49,557 bases of DNA, from the NCBI RefSeq assembly GCF_900114655.1, contig NZ_FOTT01000024.1, positions 1 to 49,557 of the forward strand, in the 5' to 3' direction. Positions 16,747 through 25,557 of the stretch are shown piece by piece; within the stretch, counting starts at the first letter, position 1; every line of letters begins with the position of its first letter. A model generated the notes under the pieces. It was not told the origin of the DNA, did no database searches, and saw only the letters and a list, made by a program, of their open reading frames with translations. Source of the DNA: Candidatus Frackibacter sp. WG13. Its GTDB lineage: Bacteria; Bacillota; Halanaerobiia; Halobacteroidales; Acetohalobiaceae. A program made the position numbers and the translations under genes.

Positions 16747-17643
16747 TTGTTTAATAGTTTTGCCCAGTCAGTATATTTTGCCCCACGGGGTAAAGGGAGA
16801 ATTATGCATTTAGGAAATGATTTAGCCCAAGCCTATCTAAGTCCTGATGACCAATTAGTAGGATTGGTTGGCGATGCAGGGGCAGGAAAATCATTATTAA
16901 TTAGAGGTATGTTCCCAGGGGTGACCTTAACTAATGATGATAATGGAATTAATATTAGACCATTACCGGTCTTAGAAGATGCAGAGCACAATGAATTTAA
17001 CACTCATACATATCATGTTGATGCTAGATTTGAAACTGCTTTTACACAACCGTGGAGGTTAGCAGAGGCAATCGAAGAGGCATTGGTACATGGTCGACGG
17101 GTAGTAATCGAACATTTTGACCTATTAGCTGACCATTTAGAGATAGATGCTGACCTTTTGGTTGGGATTGGGGAAGAAGTATTAATTACACGGCCAGGTG
17201 TCTTTGGGCCTTCGCCACAAGAGGTAGCAGATATAGTCTTTAAGTCAATTAGATATAGGAGGATGGCACATACAGCTGAAGATTTAATTACTAAAATTTT
17301 GTGGGAAGAAGGTTTAGAAAAGCCTACTTATCATAGTGATGTCAAGAGTGGCTTTGTATTACAATTTGAGGATAAACCAGGTTTTGATTTTAGTGAACTT
17401 GAAGCCAAGGTTAAAGATATAATTGCTCAAGATATAAGAATAAATTTTCATGATGATAAACATATTAGAGTAGGAGAAAATATCTATTCATGCCAAGGAC
17501 CAAGGATTCATGTGAAAAGAACAGGCGATATTGAGAACTTTAAATTAGTTAAGGATTTAAAATATGATCCAAATACTAACAGATACCTATTAGCAGGGTT
17601 GGTAGGTACTGAAAGAAGCCAATTTGAATTAAGCCACAACTAA
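16747..17643 (+). CDS. P-loop protein of the 'alanyl-tRNA synthetase second additional domain' family
   Basis: This 298-residue protein contains a Walker A-like loop GDAGAGKS at 42-49, inside a Val-Gly-Leu-rich strand, and a VVIEHFDLLADH segment that may be a Walker B strand. It resembles proteins annotated as carrying an alanine-tRNA synthetase second additional domain, named for a segment also found attached to some AlaRS-like proteins. The residues around REAMAHT-like RRMAHTAEDLITKILWEE are conserved in that family as I remember it. Its function is unknown. It starts with TTG at 16747 behind GAAGGGAG, and rph follows within 20 bases. Confidence 0.65.
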   Translation: MFNSFAQSVYFAPRGKGRIMHLGNDLAQAYLSPDDQLVGLVGDAGAGKSLLIRGMFPGVTLTNDDNGINIRPLPVLEDAEHNEFNTHTYHVDARFETAFTQPWRLAEAIEEALVHGRRVVIEHFDLLADHLEIDADLLVGIGEEVLITRPGVFGPSPQEVADIVFKSIRYRRMAHTAEDLITKILWEEGLEKPTYHSDVKSGFVLQFEDKPGFDFSELEAKVKDIIAQDIRINFHDDKHIRVGENIYSCQGPRIHVKRTGDIENFKLVKDLKYDPNTNRYLLAGLVGTERSQFELSHN

Positions 17644-17662
17644 ATACGTGGGGGGATAAAAT

Positions 17663-18421
17663 ATGTCAAGAGTCGATGGAAGAGAAGTTGATGAATTAAG
17701 AAAAATTGAAATTACTAGAAACTTTACTAAATATGCAGAGGGTTCTGTGTTAATTGCTACTGGAGATACTAAGGTGATTTGTAATGCTTCAGTTCAAGAT
17801 AGTGTGCCTCGGTTTTTAAGAGGACAAGATACAGGTTGGGTGACTGGAGAATATTCTATGTTACCACGAGCTACTGAGGATAGAAATATTCGTGAAGCTG
17901 CTAGAGGGAAACTGAGTGGGCGAACTACTGAAATCCAGCGTTTAATCGGCCGTGCTTTAAGATCGGTAGTTAATTTAGATAAGTTAGGAGAAAGAACTAT
18001 TTGGTTAGATTGTGATGTGATTCAAGCTGATGGGGGAACAAGAACGGCTTCGATTACTGGTGCTTTTGTAGCTTTAATTGATGCATTAGCTTATTTAATA
18101 GAAGAAGAAGTTATTGAGGAGATGCCGGTAGATTCATTTGTAGCTGCTACTAGTGTGGGGATTGTAGATGGGGAGCCAGTATTAGACCTCTGTTATCAGG
18201 AAGATTCGAATGCACAAGTAGATTTAAATTTAGTAATGACCGAAGAAGGTAGAATCATTGAAATTCAAGGTACTGGAGAAGAGAGCCCATTTACTAGAGA
18301 TGAGATGGATAGATTTCTGGAATTGGGTGAAAAAGGAGTTAAAGATTTAATTCAGTACCAAAAAGATGCTTTAGGTGATAAAGTAGAATTGTTAGAAATT
18401 GAGGCAGAGGATGATGAGTAA
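17663..18421 (+). CDS. rph: Ribonuclease PH
   Basis: The 252-residue product is a phosphorolytic exoribonuclease of the RNase PH fold. Family hallmarks are [11 protein letters not shown] at the N-terminus, [32 protein letters not shown] and [19 protein letters not shown]. It trims 3' extensions of tRNA precursors using phosphate. The gene overlaps the downstream rdgB-like gene by 8 bases, a common pairing in Firmicutes. GTGGGGGG precedes the ATG. Confidence 0.97.
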   Translation: MSRVDGREVDELRKIEITRNFTKYAEGSVLIATGDTKVICNASVQDSVPRFLRGQDTGWVTGEYSMLPRATEDRNIREAARGKLSGRTTEIQRLIGRALRSVVNLDKLGERTIWLDCDVIQADGGTRTASITGAFVALIDALAYLIEEEVIEEMPVDSFVAATSVGIVDGEPVLDLCYQEDSNAQVDLNLVMTEEGRIIEIQGTGEESPFTRDEMDRFLELGEKGVKDLIQYQKDALGDKVELLEIEAEDDE

Positions 18422-19007
18422 GTTATATTTAGCAACAGGAAACGCGGGTAAAATTAAAGAGATGAAAGAACTTTTAGCTGGTTTAGATGTTGAGATAGTT
18501 ACTGCTGATGCATATGATAGTGTACCAGAAGTGATAGAAGATGGCGATACGTTAGAGGAAAATGCTATTAAAAAAGCCCGTGAATTAGCTGATTATACTG
18601 GTTTAATGACAGTAGCTGATGATACAGGTCTACTAGTAGATGCTTTAAATGGGAATCCTGGAATCTATTCTGCTCGCTATGCTGGCAAGGATGCTACATA
18701 TAAAGATAATAATCGAAAGTTATTACAGAAATTAAAAGATGTTTCATTAAATGAGAGAACTGCACGTTTTAAAACTGTAGCTGCTCTAGTCAATCCTGAT
18801 GGCAAGGTCAAAACTGTTGAAGGAATTTGTGAAGGTCTAATTGGTAAAGAGTTGAAAGGGGAAGAAGGTTTTGGCTATGATCCTTTGTTTATCCCAGAAG
18901 GCTATGAAGAGACATTTGCTCAGTTAAGTCCTGAAATTAAGAATGAAATTAGTCATCGCGCTAAAGCTTTAGAAAAATTAAAGGTTTTATTAGTTGACTG
19001 GATTTAA
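18414..19007 (+). CDS. rdgB: XTP/dITP pyrophosphatase (RdgB/HAM1 family)
   Basis: The protein has 197 residues from ATG 18414 and is an ITPase-fold house-cleaning enzyme that hydrolyses dITP, XTP and ITP to monophosphates. Signature segments are [12 protein letters not shown] at the start, [25 protein letters not shown] in the middle, and [11 protein letters not shown] and SHRAKAL near the end. Three in-frame upstream starts exist (TTG 18399, ATG 18411, ATG 18414). The last gives the normal [10 protein letters not shown] terminus. It is translationally coupled with rph. Confidence 0.96.
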   Translation: MSKLYLATGNAGKIKEMKELLAGLDVEIVTADAYDSVPEVIEDGDTLEENAIKKARELADYTGLMTVADDTGLLVDALNGNPGIYSARYAGKDATYKDNNRKLLQKLKDVSLNERTARFKTVAALVNPDGKVKTVEGICEGLIGKELKGEEGFGYDPLFIPEGYEETFAQLSPEIKNEISHRAKALEKLKVLLVDWI

Positions 19008-19047
19008 ACTTTGTTAAAGAATTTTTAAGCTGATAGGTGAGTTATTA

Positions 19048-19512
19048 ATGAAGATATTATGTGTAAGTGATACTCATGGTAGTACATTTAATTTAGAAAA
19101 AGCTATCAAGCGAGAAGAAGGGATTGATCTTTTGCTCCATGCCGGGGACCATATAGTAGATATAGAGAATATAGATGCTAATTTTAATATGGTTGCAGTA
19201 AAGGGGAATGGAGATAGAAGGTATGAAGGTAATTTAGAGGAAATAATTTCGATAGGAGAGAAGAAGATTCTTTTAACCCATGGACATAAGCATAGAGTAA
19301 AGTATGGGTTAACAAATCTTTCTTATAAGGCTATAGAAGCAGAAGTAAATATTGTCGTTTTTGGTCATACTCATCGTAGTCTTAAGTTAGAAGAAGATGG
19401 GATACTATTTTTAAATCCTGGTAGTTTGACTTACCCGAGGGATGGTAGTCTATCTTATATAATACTTATAATTGAAGGAGAAGAAGTACAGGTGAAAATA
19501 AAAGAACTTTAA
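19048..19512 (+). CDS. YfcE/MJ0936-family metallophosphoesterase
   Basis: This 154-residue protein is a small calcineurin-like phosphoesterase. All metal-binding motifs are present: SDTHG at the N-terminus, HAGDH, GNGD, THGH and GHTH. Family members hydrolyse phosphodiester substrates in vitro, but the physiological substrate is unknown. In many Firmicutes the gene follows rph and rdgB, as here, with a 40-base gap. The gap to the tRNA cluster (19513-19676) holds the tRNA promoter and no other recognised feature. Confidence 0.92.
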   Translation: MKILCVSDTHGSTFNLEKAIKREEGIDLLLHAGDHIVDIENIDANFNMVAVKGNGDRRYEGNLEEIISIGEKKILLTHGHKHRVKYGLTNLSYKAIEAEVNIVVFGHTHRSLKLEEDGILFLNPGSLTYPRDGSLSYIILIIEGEEVQVKIKEL

Positions 19513-19607
19513 TTTCGATCATGGCCCTAACTCGTAGAAAAATGGAGTATTGTTAATGATAAGCTATTTAATGTGATTTAAAGTCCTTAAAACGTACTTT
19601 TTTCTCT

Positions 19608-19636
19608 TTGACGGTTAAGAGATTTTAAGTTATACT
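19608..19636 (+). promoter_or_regulatory. Promoter of the tRNA cluster
   Basis: TTGACG at 19608-19613 and TATACT at 19631-19636 with a 17-base spacer, 40 bases before the first tRNA. Confidence 0.8.
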
Positions 19637-19676
19637 ATTAATTGTCTTGTGACGAGCCAAACTCGTGACAAGTTAA

Positions 19677-19753
19677 GCGGGAATAGCTCAGTTGGCTAGA
19701 GCACCAGCCTTCCAAGCTGGGTGTCGCCGGTTCGAGTCCGGTTTCCCGCTCCA
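19677..19753 (+). tRNA. tRNA-Gly (TCC)
   Basis: Acceptor GCGGGAA pairs with TTCCCGC. The anticodon loop CTTCCAA carries TCC, and CCA is encoded. First gene of a six-tRNA cluster. Confidence 0.96.
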
Positions 19754-19762
19754 TTTTATTGT

Positions 19763-19839
19763 GCGCCTGTAGCTCAGGTGGATAGAGCAATGGACTTCTA
19801 ATCCATGAGTCGGGGGTTCGAATCCTCCCAGGCGTACCA
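19763..19839 (+). tRNA. tRNA-Arg (TCT)
   Basis: Acceptor GCGCCTG pairs with CAGGCGT (first pair G-T). The anticodon loop CTTCTAA carries TCT, the discriminator is A, and CCA is encoded. Confidence 0.95.
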
Positions 19840-19848
19840 TTTTGTTAT

Positions 19849-19926
19849 GGTGGGTGTAGCTCAGTTGGTTAGAGCGCAGGATTGTGGCTCCTGAGGCCGT
19901 GGGTTCGAATCCCATCACTCACCCCA
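19849..19926 (+). tRNA. tRNA-His (GTG)
   Basis: Anticodon GTG in TTGTGGC. The extra 5' G (19849) faces C73, as is specific for tRNA-His. GTGGGTG pairs with CACTCAC, and CCA is encoded. Confidence 0.95.
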
Positions 19927-19929
19927 TAT

Positions 19930-20006
19930 GCGCCCGTAGCTCAACTGGATAGAGCGGCAGACTTCGAATCTGTAGGTTAAAGGTTCAAATCCTTTCGGGC
20001 GTGCCA
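19930..20006 (+). tRNA. tRNA-Arg (TCG)
   Basis: Acceptor GCGCCCG pairs with CGGGCGT. The anticodon loop CTTCGAA carries TCG, the discriminator is G, and CCA is encoded. Only three bases separate it from tRNA-His. Confidence 0.95.
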
Positions 20007-20015
20007 CTAAATTTT

Positions 20016-20091
20016 GGGCCATTAGCTCAGCTGGCAGAGCACCTGACTTTTAATCAGGGTGTCGGAGGTTCAACTCCTCCATGGCTCACCA
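20016..20091 (+). tRNA. tRNA-Lys (TTT)
   Basis: Acceptor GGGCCAT pairs with ATGGCTC. The anticodon loop CTTTTAA carries TTT, and CCA is encoded. Confidence 0.96.
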
Positions 20092-20111
20092 TTTTTCAAT
20101 TGAATCATTGT

Positions 20112-20186
20112 GCGGAAATAGCTCAGTGGTAGAGCGTCTCGTTGCCAACGAGAAGGTCGCGGGTTCAAATCCCGTTTTCCGCTCCA
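20112..20186 (+). tRNA. tRNA-Gly (GCC)
   Basis: Acceptor GCGGAAA pairs with TTTCCGC. The anticodon loop TTGCCAA carries GCC, and CCA is encoded. Last gene of the cluster. Confidence 0.96.
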
Positions 20187-20199
20187 TTTAGAATATCAA

Positions 20200-20247
20200 A
20201 CCTCGGAACGGCATAAAATGTCGTGAACCGAGGTATTGTTTTTATTT
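20200..20247 (+). terminator. Terminator of the tRNA cluster
   Basis: An outer ACCTCGG/CCGAGGT stem encloses an inner ACGGCAT-AAA-ATGTCGT stem, followed by a T-rich run. The remaining 20248-20434 stretch has a GCAGGA-type motif at 20311 and the tig ribosome site. Confidence 0.85.
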
Positions 20248-20434
20248 GGTCAGTTAATAATAAGAAAATAGTGGAATATATAAAAATATGTGGAGTAGAT
20301 ATAATTTGAGGCAGGACATTTAATATATTGTATAGAATAAGTAATAGTGATTAGTTTTTTTATGTTTAATTTAATTAAGAAGGAGCACAAATTAATTTAA
20401 ATTACATATAATTTTTAATAAGGGGGCAATATAA

Positions 20435-21715
20435 ATGAAAGTAAGTCAAGAAAAGGTCGAAGAAAACAAAGTAGCTTTAGATGTAGAAGTAGATGCAGAA
20501 GAAGTTGATAATGCATTAGATCAAGCTTACCAAAAGATAGTAAAAGATGTAGATATTGATGGTTTTAGAAAAGGTAAAGTGCCAAGAGGAGTACTAGAAG
20601 CAAAGTATGGGAAAGAAGTATTACACAAGGATGCTCTAGATATTATTATTTCTAAAGCATATCGGGAAGCAGTAGAAGAGACAGAAATCGAACCAATAGC
20701 TCAACCAGAGATTATTGATGTATTTATTGAAGAAGGGAAGCCAGCTACTTTTACTGCTGAAGTAGAAGTTAAGCCAGAAGTAGAATTAGGTGAATATACT
20801 GGTTTAGATATAGAGCAGGAAGTTAAAGATATTACTGAAGATGATGTAATGGATGAATTAAATAGAAGAAGAGAGAGATTCGCTGAATTAAAAGTGTCTG
20901 AACGTGAAGAGGTAGCCGAGGGAGACTTTGCGATTATTGATTTCGATGGTTATCTTGATGGAGAGCCGTTCGAAGGTGGTTCTGGAGAAGAATATACACT
21001 AGAGATAGGTTCTGGCACATTTATTCCAGGATTTGAAGAGCAATTAATTGGAGTCAAAGTAGGAGAAGAAGTTGAAGTAGATGTTACCTTCCCAGAAAAT
21101 TATCAATCTGAAGAGTTAGCTGGTGAAGGTGTTATCTTTAAAGTGAAGGTTAAAGAGATTAAAGAAAAGGTATTACCAGAATTAGATGATGAATTAGCAC
21201 AAGAATTAGGAGATTTTGAAACATTAGATGAATTAAAAGAAGATATTAGAACAAACTTAAAAGAAGATGCCGAAGCAAAAATAGAGAATAAATTTATCAA
21301 TGATTTAATAGAAACTGTTGCTGATAATGCAGAAGTTAATATACCAGAGGCCATGGTCGAAGATGAATTAGATACAATGATGAATGGAATGAGACAGCGA
21401 CTACAGCAGCAAGGAATGGACTTTGAACAGTACTTAGAGATGACTGGAAGTGAAGAAGAGGCTTTCCGTGCTCAGCATAGACCAGATGCTGAAAAGAGAG
21501 TTAAATCAAATCTTACTTTAGAAGCTATTGCAGAAAAAGAAGGAATTGAAGTAACGGAAGAAGAAATTGAGAATAAAATAGAAGAAATAGCAGAGCAACA
21601 AGATCAAGAACCAGATATGATCAAAGCTCTATTACAGATGCAAGGACAGTATGATTCTATAGTTAATAGTATTCAAATGCAAAAGACTATTGATTTCTTG
21701 ACTGATAATAACTAA
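20435..21715 (+). CDS. tig: Trigger factor
   Basis: The 426-residue protein has the three trigger factor parts: an N-terminal ribosome-binding domain with GFRKGKVPRGVLEAKYG around residues 43-60, a FKBP-type peptidyl-prolyl isomerase domain around 160-245, and a helical C-terminal chaperone domain. It binds nascent chains at the ribosome exit tunnel. It opens a tig-clpP-clpX-lonB-lon-ysxC block that is conserved in many Firmicutes. Its strongly acidic composition would suit a salt-adapted cytoplasm, but this is weak evidence. The ATG follows AAGGGGGC. Confidence 0.96.
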   Translation: MKVSQEKVEENKVALDVEVDAEEVDNALDQAYQKIVKDVDIDGFRKGKVPRGVLEAKYGKEVLHKDALDIIISKAYREAVEETEIEPIAQPEIIDVFIEEGKPATFTAEVEVKPEVELGEYTGLDIEQEVKDITEDDVMDELNRRRERFAELKVSEREEVAEGDFAIIDFDGYLDGEPFEGGSGEEYTLEIGSGTFIPGFEEQLIGVKVGEEVEVDVTFPENYQSEELAGEGVIFKVKVKEIKEKVLPELDDELAQELGDFETLDELKEDIRTNLKEDAEAKIENKFINDLIETVADNAEVNIPEAMVEDELDTMMNGMRQRLQQQGMDFEQYLEMTGSEEEAFRAQHRPDAEKRVKSNLTLEAIAEKEGIEVTEEEIENKIEEIAEQQDQEPDMIKALLQMQGQYDSIVNSIQMQKTIDFLTDNN

Positions 21716-21785
21716 AGAGTTTATCTGTTTATTTTAGTGGGGAGTAATTTTTTAAAGCACAGAGAAATAGAGGAGGATGAAAGAT

Positions 21786-22385
21786 ATGAGCAACTTAGTT
21801 CCGATGGTTGTAGAACAGACAAATCGTGGTGAAAGATCATATGACATTTATTCTCGTTTGTTAAAGGATAGGATTATCTTTATCGGTAGTCCAATAGATG
21901 ATAATGTAGCTAATCTAGTAATTGCTCAATTGTTATTTTTAGAAGCAGAAGATCCTGATAAAGATATCTATCTTTACATTAATAGTCCAGGAGGCTCTGT
22001 TACAGCAGCCTTAGCTATGTATGATACTATTCAGTATATCAAGCCTGATGTATCTACTATCTGTATGGGATTAGGTGCTAGTGCAGGAGCGTTATTATTA
22101 GCTTCTGGTGCAGCAGGTAAGAGATATGCTTTACCTTACGCAAGAATTATGATTCATCAGCCAGCTGGTGGAGCAGAAGGGCGAGCAGCAGATATTGAGA
22201 TTCAGGCACAGGAGATTTTAAAATTACGAAAGATTCTAAATGATATCTTAGCTGATCATACTGGTCAGCCGTTAGAAAAGATAGAAGAAGATGTAGATCG
22301 TGATTTCTTTATGTCAGCAGAAGAAGCTAAAGAGTACGGAATTATTGATGAAGTTATCTCCCGACAAGAAGATTTAGAAGGTTAA
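21786..22385 (+). CDS. clpP: ATP-dependent Clp protease proteolytic subunit
   Basis: The product has 199 residues from ATG 21786. The catalytic triad is Ser99 (in [11 protein letters not shown]), His124 (in MIHQPAGG) and Asp173. [16 protein letters not shown] and the IGR-loop-binding surface elements are typical. It forms the tetradecameric protease chamber used with ClpX, encoded 20 bases downstream. An in-frame ATG at 21777 touches the AGGAGG ribosome site directly and cannot be used efficiently, so the later ATG is chosen. No leader propeptide is obvious. Confidence 0.97.
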   Translation: MSNLVPMVVEQTNRGERSYDIYSRLLKDRIIFIGSPIDDNVANLVIAQLLFLEAEDPDKDIYLYINSPGGSVTAALAMYDTIQYIKPDVSTICMGLGASAGALLLASGAAGKRYALPYARIMIHQPAGGAEGRAADIEIQAQEILKLRKILNDILADHTGQPLEKIEEDVDRDFFMSAEEAKEYGIIDEVISRQEDLEG

Positions 22386-22405
22386 AAAAATAGAGAGGTG
22401 ATAAA

Positions 22406-23659
22406 ATGTTCAAATTTGGCGATGAGAAGGGGCAATTAAAGTGTTCATTCTGTGGAAAAGTACAAGACCAAGTACAGAAGCTTGTAGCCGGCCCAGGTGT
22501 ATATATCTGTGACGAGTGTATTGAGCTTTGTACTGAAATAATAGAAGAAGAATTAAATGAAGATATGGATTTAGGCCTCAAAAATGTGCCAAAACCCAAG
22601 GAGATAAATGAAATTCTTGATCAATATGTTATTGGTCAAGAGGGCGCTAAAAAATCATTATCTGTAGCTGTCTATAATCATTATAAACGAGTTAACTCTG
22701 GAATGCAGGTCGATGATGTAGAACTACAAAAGAGTAATATATGTATGATTGGACCAACTGGATGCGGAAAGACTTTATTAGCCCAGACACTTGCTCGAAT
22801 TCTAGATGTTCCATTTGCTATTGCTGATGCTACCTCTTTAACTGAAGCGGGATATGTAGGTGAAGATGTTGAAAATATCTTATTGAAGTTGATTCAAGCT
22901 GCTGACTATGACGTAGAGAAAGCAGAAAAAGGGATTATATATATAGATGAAATTGATAAGATTGCACGCAAATCGGAGAATCCATCAATTACTAGAGATG
23001 TTTCCGGTGAGGGTGTTCAGCAAGCATTACTCAAAATTTTAGAAGGAACTGTAGCGAGTGTTCCTCCTCAAGGAGGGAGAAAGCATCCACATCAGGAGTT
23101 TATTCAACTTGATACTTCTAATATTTTATTTATCTGTGGAGGAGCTTTTGATGGTTTAGATAAAGTCATTAAGTCTCGACTTAATAATAAAGTAATGGGT
23201 TTTGGAGCTGATATCAAGAGTAAAGAAGATGAGGAGCTTGGTGAAATTTTAAAGCATGTTAGGTCACAGGATATATTAAAATACGGTTTGATTCCTGAAT
23301 TTGTTGGTAGAATTCCAGTTTTAGTTACACTAGAACAATTAGATAAGGACGCCTTAGTTCAGATTTTAACCGAACCAAGAAATGCTTTGGTTAAACAGTA
23401 TAGTAAATTCTTCGAGTTAGACGATGTCGAATTAGAATTTACTCCAGAAGCGTTAGAAGCGATTGCTGATAAAGCCTTAGAACATGATACTGGAGCACGA
23501 GGGTTAAGGTCAATCATTGAATCAGCTATTTTGGATGTAATGTACGATATACCATCTCAAGATGATATTAGCAAGTGTGTGATAACCGAAGATGTAGTTA
23601 TGGATGGTGCGAACCCTAAATTACTAAGAGTTAATAATGCTCAAGAAGAGACTGCTTAA
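22406..23659 (+). CDS. clpX: Clp protease ATP-binding subunit ClpX
   Basis: This 417-residue AAA+ unfoldase begins with a C4 zinc-binding domain (Cys13, Cys16, Cys35, Cys38) for adaptor and substrate recognition. Walker A is GPTGCGKT at 116-123, Walker B is near [10 protein letters not shown], and an RSQD...[12 protein letters not shown] segment carries the IGF-like/sensor regions. It feeds substrates into ClpP. Its stop codon lies inside a palindromic terminator, so clpP-clpX may form a unit separable from lonB. Confidence 0.98.
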   Translation: MFKFGDEKGQLKCSFCGKVQDQVQKLVAGPGVYICDECIELCTEIIEEELNEDMDLGLKNVPKPKEINEILDQYVIGQEGAKKSLSVAVYNHYKRVNSGMQVDDVELQKSNICMIGPTGCGKTLLAQTLARILDVPFAIADATSLTEAGYVGEDVENILLKLIQAADYDVEKAEKGIIYIDEIDKIARKSENPSITRDVSGEGVQQALLKILEGTVASVPPQGGRKHPHQEFIQLDTSNILFICGGAFDGLDKVIKSRLNNKVMGFGADIKSKEDEELGEILKHVRSQDILKYGLIPEFVGRIPVLVTLEQLDKDALVQILTEPRNALVKQYSKFFELDDVELEFTPEALEAIADKALEHDTGARGLRSIIESAILDVMYDIPSQDDISKCVITEDVVMDGANPKLLRVNNAQEETA

Positions 23660-23676
23660 TTAAGCAGTCTTTTTTC
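23649..23676 (+). terminator. Terminator overlapping the clpX stop codon
   Basis: AGACTGCTTAA and its complement form a perfect 22-base palindrome followed by T7. The TAA stop (23657-23659) lies within it. Confidence 0.85.
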
Positions 23677-23761
23677 TTTTAGGATAAAAAAGAAAATTCC
23701 GGATATAATAATTAATGTTGATTAGATCTATTACTTTAAGGAGGGAAGAGATAACTAAATT

Positions 23762-25438
23762 ATGAGTATATTCGGGATTATTCAGTTCTTCTTTGCTGTG
23801 GTTATTGGACTTTACTTTTGGAATTTATTAAGAAAGCAAAGAAATAATAAGGTAGCAGTAATTAAAGAGTCTAAAAAAGAGATGGAAAAGTTAAGACGAT
23901 TAAGGAAACGGTCTTTAACTAAGCCGCTTTCTGAAAAGACTAGACCGAGTAAATTTGATGAAATAGTAGGTCAAGAGGAAGGTTTAAAAGCATTAAAAGC
24001 AGCTCTGTGTGGTCCTAATCCGCAACATGTAATAGTTTATGGACCTCCAGGAATTGGGAAGACAGCTGCCGCTCGATTAGTATTAGAAGAAGCAAAGGAT
24101 AACTCTCATTCACCTTTTGATGCCAAATCAAAATTTGTGGAATTAGATGCAACTACAGCTCGGTTTGATGAGCGGGGTATAGCCGACCCATTAATTGGCT
24201 CTGTCCACGACCCTATATATCAAGGTGCGGGAGCGATGGGTACAGCTGGAATTCCTCAACCTAAGCAGGGGGCAGTTACTAAAGCTCATGGTGGTCTATT
24301 ATTTATTGATGAAATAGGGGAGTTGCATCCTATTCAGATGAATAAATTGTTGAAGGTATTAGAAGACCGAAAGGTATTCTTAGAAAGCTCTTATTATCAT
24401 GAGGAGGATGAAAATATTCCTCAGTATATTCATGAAATCTTTCAAAAAGGTCTACCGGCTGACTTTAGAATGGTGGGGGCTACGACACGTAAGCCAGAAG
24501 AGATTCCACCAGCGATTCGTTCACGGTGTTTAGAAGTCTATTTTAACCCTTTAGTACCACAAGATATTGAAGAAATAGCTAAGAATGCGGCACAAAAAGC
24601 GGGTTTTACAATCGAAAGTAAGGCGGTAGAAGTAATTAAAAATTATTCTACTAATGGTAGAGATACAGTTAATATGATTCAGACTGCTGGTGGTTTAATC
24701 TTATCTGAAGAAAGAGATGAGAAAGAGATTAAAGCTGCTGATATTGAATGGGTAGTTAATAGTGGGAAGTATACACCACGAATTGATAAGAAGATAAATG
24801 ATGAACCACAGGTTGGAGTAGTGAATGGTTTAGCAGTACAAGGTTCTAGTTTAGGGATTTTAATTGAATTAGAAGCTATGGCTATTAAAGTAGAAGATGG
24901 GACTGGACAGATAAAGGTAACAGGAGTAATTGAAGAAGAGGAAGTAGGTAATCAACAACGGAAAGTTAGAAGAAAGAGTATGGCCAAGGATTCAATCGAA
25001 AATGTAATTACTACTTTACGTAAATTTATTGATATTGAACCAAAGAATTATGACCTACATCTTAATTTTCCTGGTGGTATTCCATTAGATGGTCCATCGG
25101 CAGGGATTAGTATTGCTACAGCAATCTATTCAGCCTTAAGCGACCAGCCAGTAGATAATTCCTTAGCTATGACCGGTGAAATTTCAATTAGAGGATTAGT
25201 AAAACCTGTTGGAGGCGTTGTTGCTAAAATAGAAGCTGCCAAAAGAGCTGGTGCTAAAAGAGTAATGATTCCTAAAGATAATTGGCAGGAGATTTTTAAA
25301 CAATTTTCAGATATAGAAATCATCAAGGTTGGGAATTTAGAGCAGGTATTGAAGGAAGCAATTATAAATAAAGAAGTAGAAAGTAATTCACAATTGGAGA
25401 AAAATATAAATTTATTGACTGCTTCCCCAATAAGTTAG
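23762..25438 (+). CDS. lonB: ATP-dependent protease LonB
   Basis: The 558-residue product has an N-terminal membrane-spanning segment (residues about 3-22), an AAA+ domain with Walker A GPPGIGKT, and a C-terminal Lon protease domain. The catalytic serine lies in PLDGPSAGISIATAI and the lysine in GGVVAKIEAAKRAG. This architecture matches the forespore/membrane LonB type found next to lonA in spore-forming Firmicutes. It degrades regulatory or damaged proteins near the membrane. It precedes lon directly, as in Bacillus. GGAGGGAAG precedes the ATG at longer than usual spacing. Confidence 0.94.
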   Translation: MSIFGIIQFFFAVVIGLYFWNLLRKQRNNKVAVIKESKKEMEKLRRLRKRSLTKPLSEKTRPSKFDEIVGQEEGLKALKAALCGPNPQHVIVYGPPGIGKTAAARLVLEEAKDNSHSPFDAKSKFVELDATTARFDERGIADPLIGSVHDPIYQGAGAMGTAGIPQPKQGAVTKAHGGLLFIDEIGELHPIQMNKLLKVLEDRKVFLESSYYHEEDENIPQYIHEIFQKGLPADFRMVGATTRKPEEIPPAIRSRCLEVYFNPLVPQDIEEIAKNAAQKAGFTIESKAVEVIKNYSTNGRDTVNMIQTAGGLILSEERDEKEIKAADIEWVVNSGKYTPRIDKKINDEPQVGVVNGLAVQGSSLGILIELEAMAIKVEDGTGQIKVTGVIEEEEVGNQQRKVRRKSMAKDSIENVITTLRKFIDIEPKNYDLHLNFPGGIPLDGPSAGISIATAIYSALSDQPVDNSLAMTGEISIRGLVKPVGGVVAKIEAAKRAGAKRVMIPKDNWQEIFKQFSDIEIIKVGNLEQVLKEAIINKEVESNSQLEKNINLLTASPIS

Positions 25439-25557
25439 GTTATAATGCAGGAATTTCGTTATATTACTAGAATAATAATTAAGTGTTGATGGAAGTATTA
25501 AAGTTATGTAAATATGTTAAGAGAGTTTTAAAGTAAATATTGTGGAGGTGTTAGGCA

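Noticed and set aside
19688-19918. 76-codon minus-strand frame across the tRNA cluster (GFEPTASGA-type peptide)
   Set aside because: It is the well-known spurious translation of antisense tRNA genes; three clear tRNA cloverleaves occupy the same bases.
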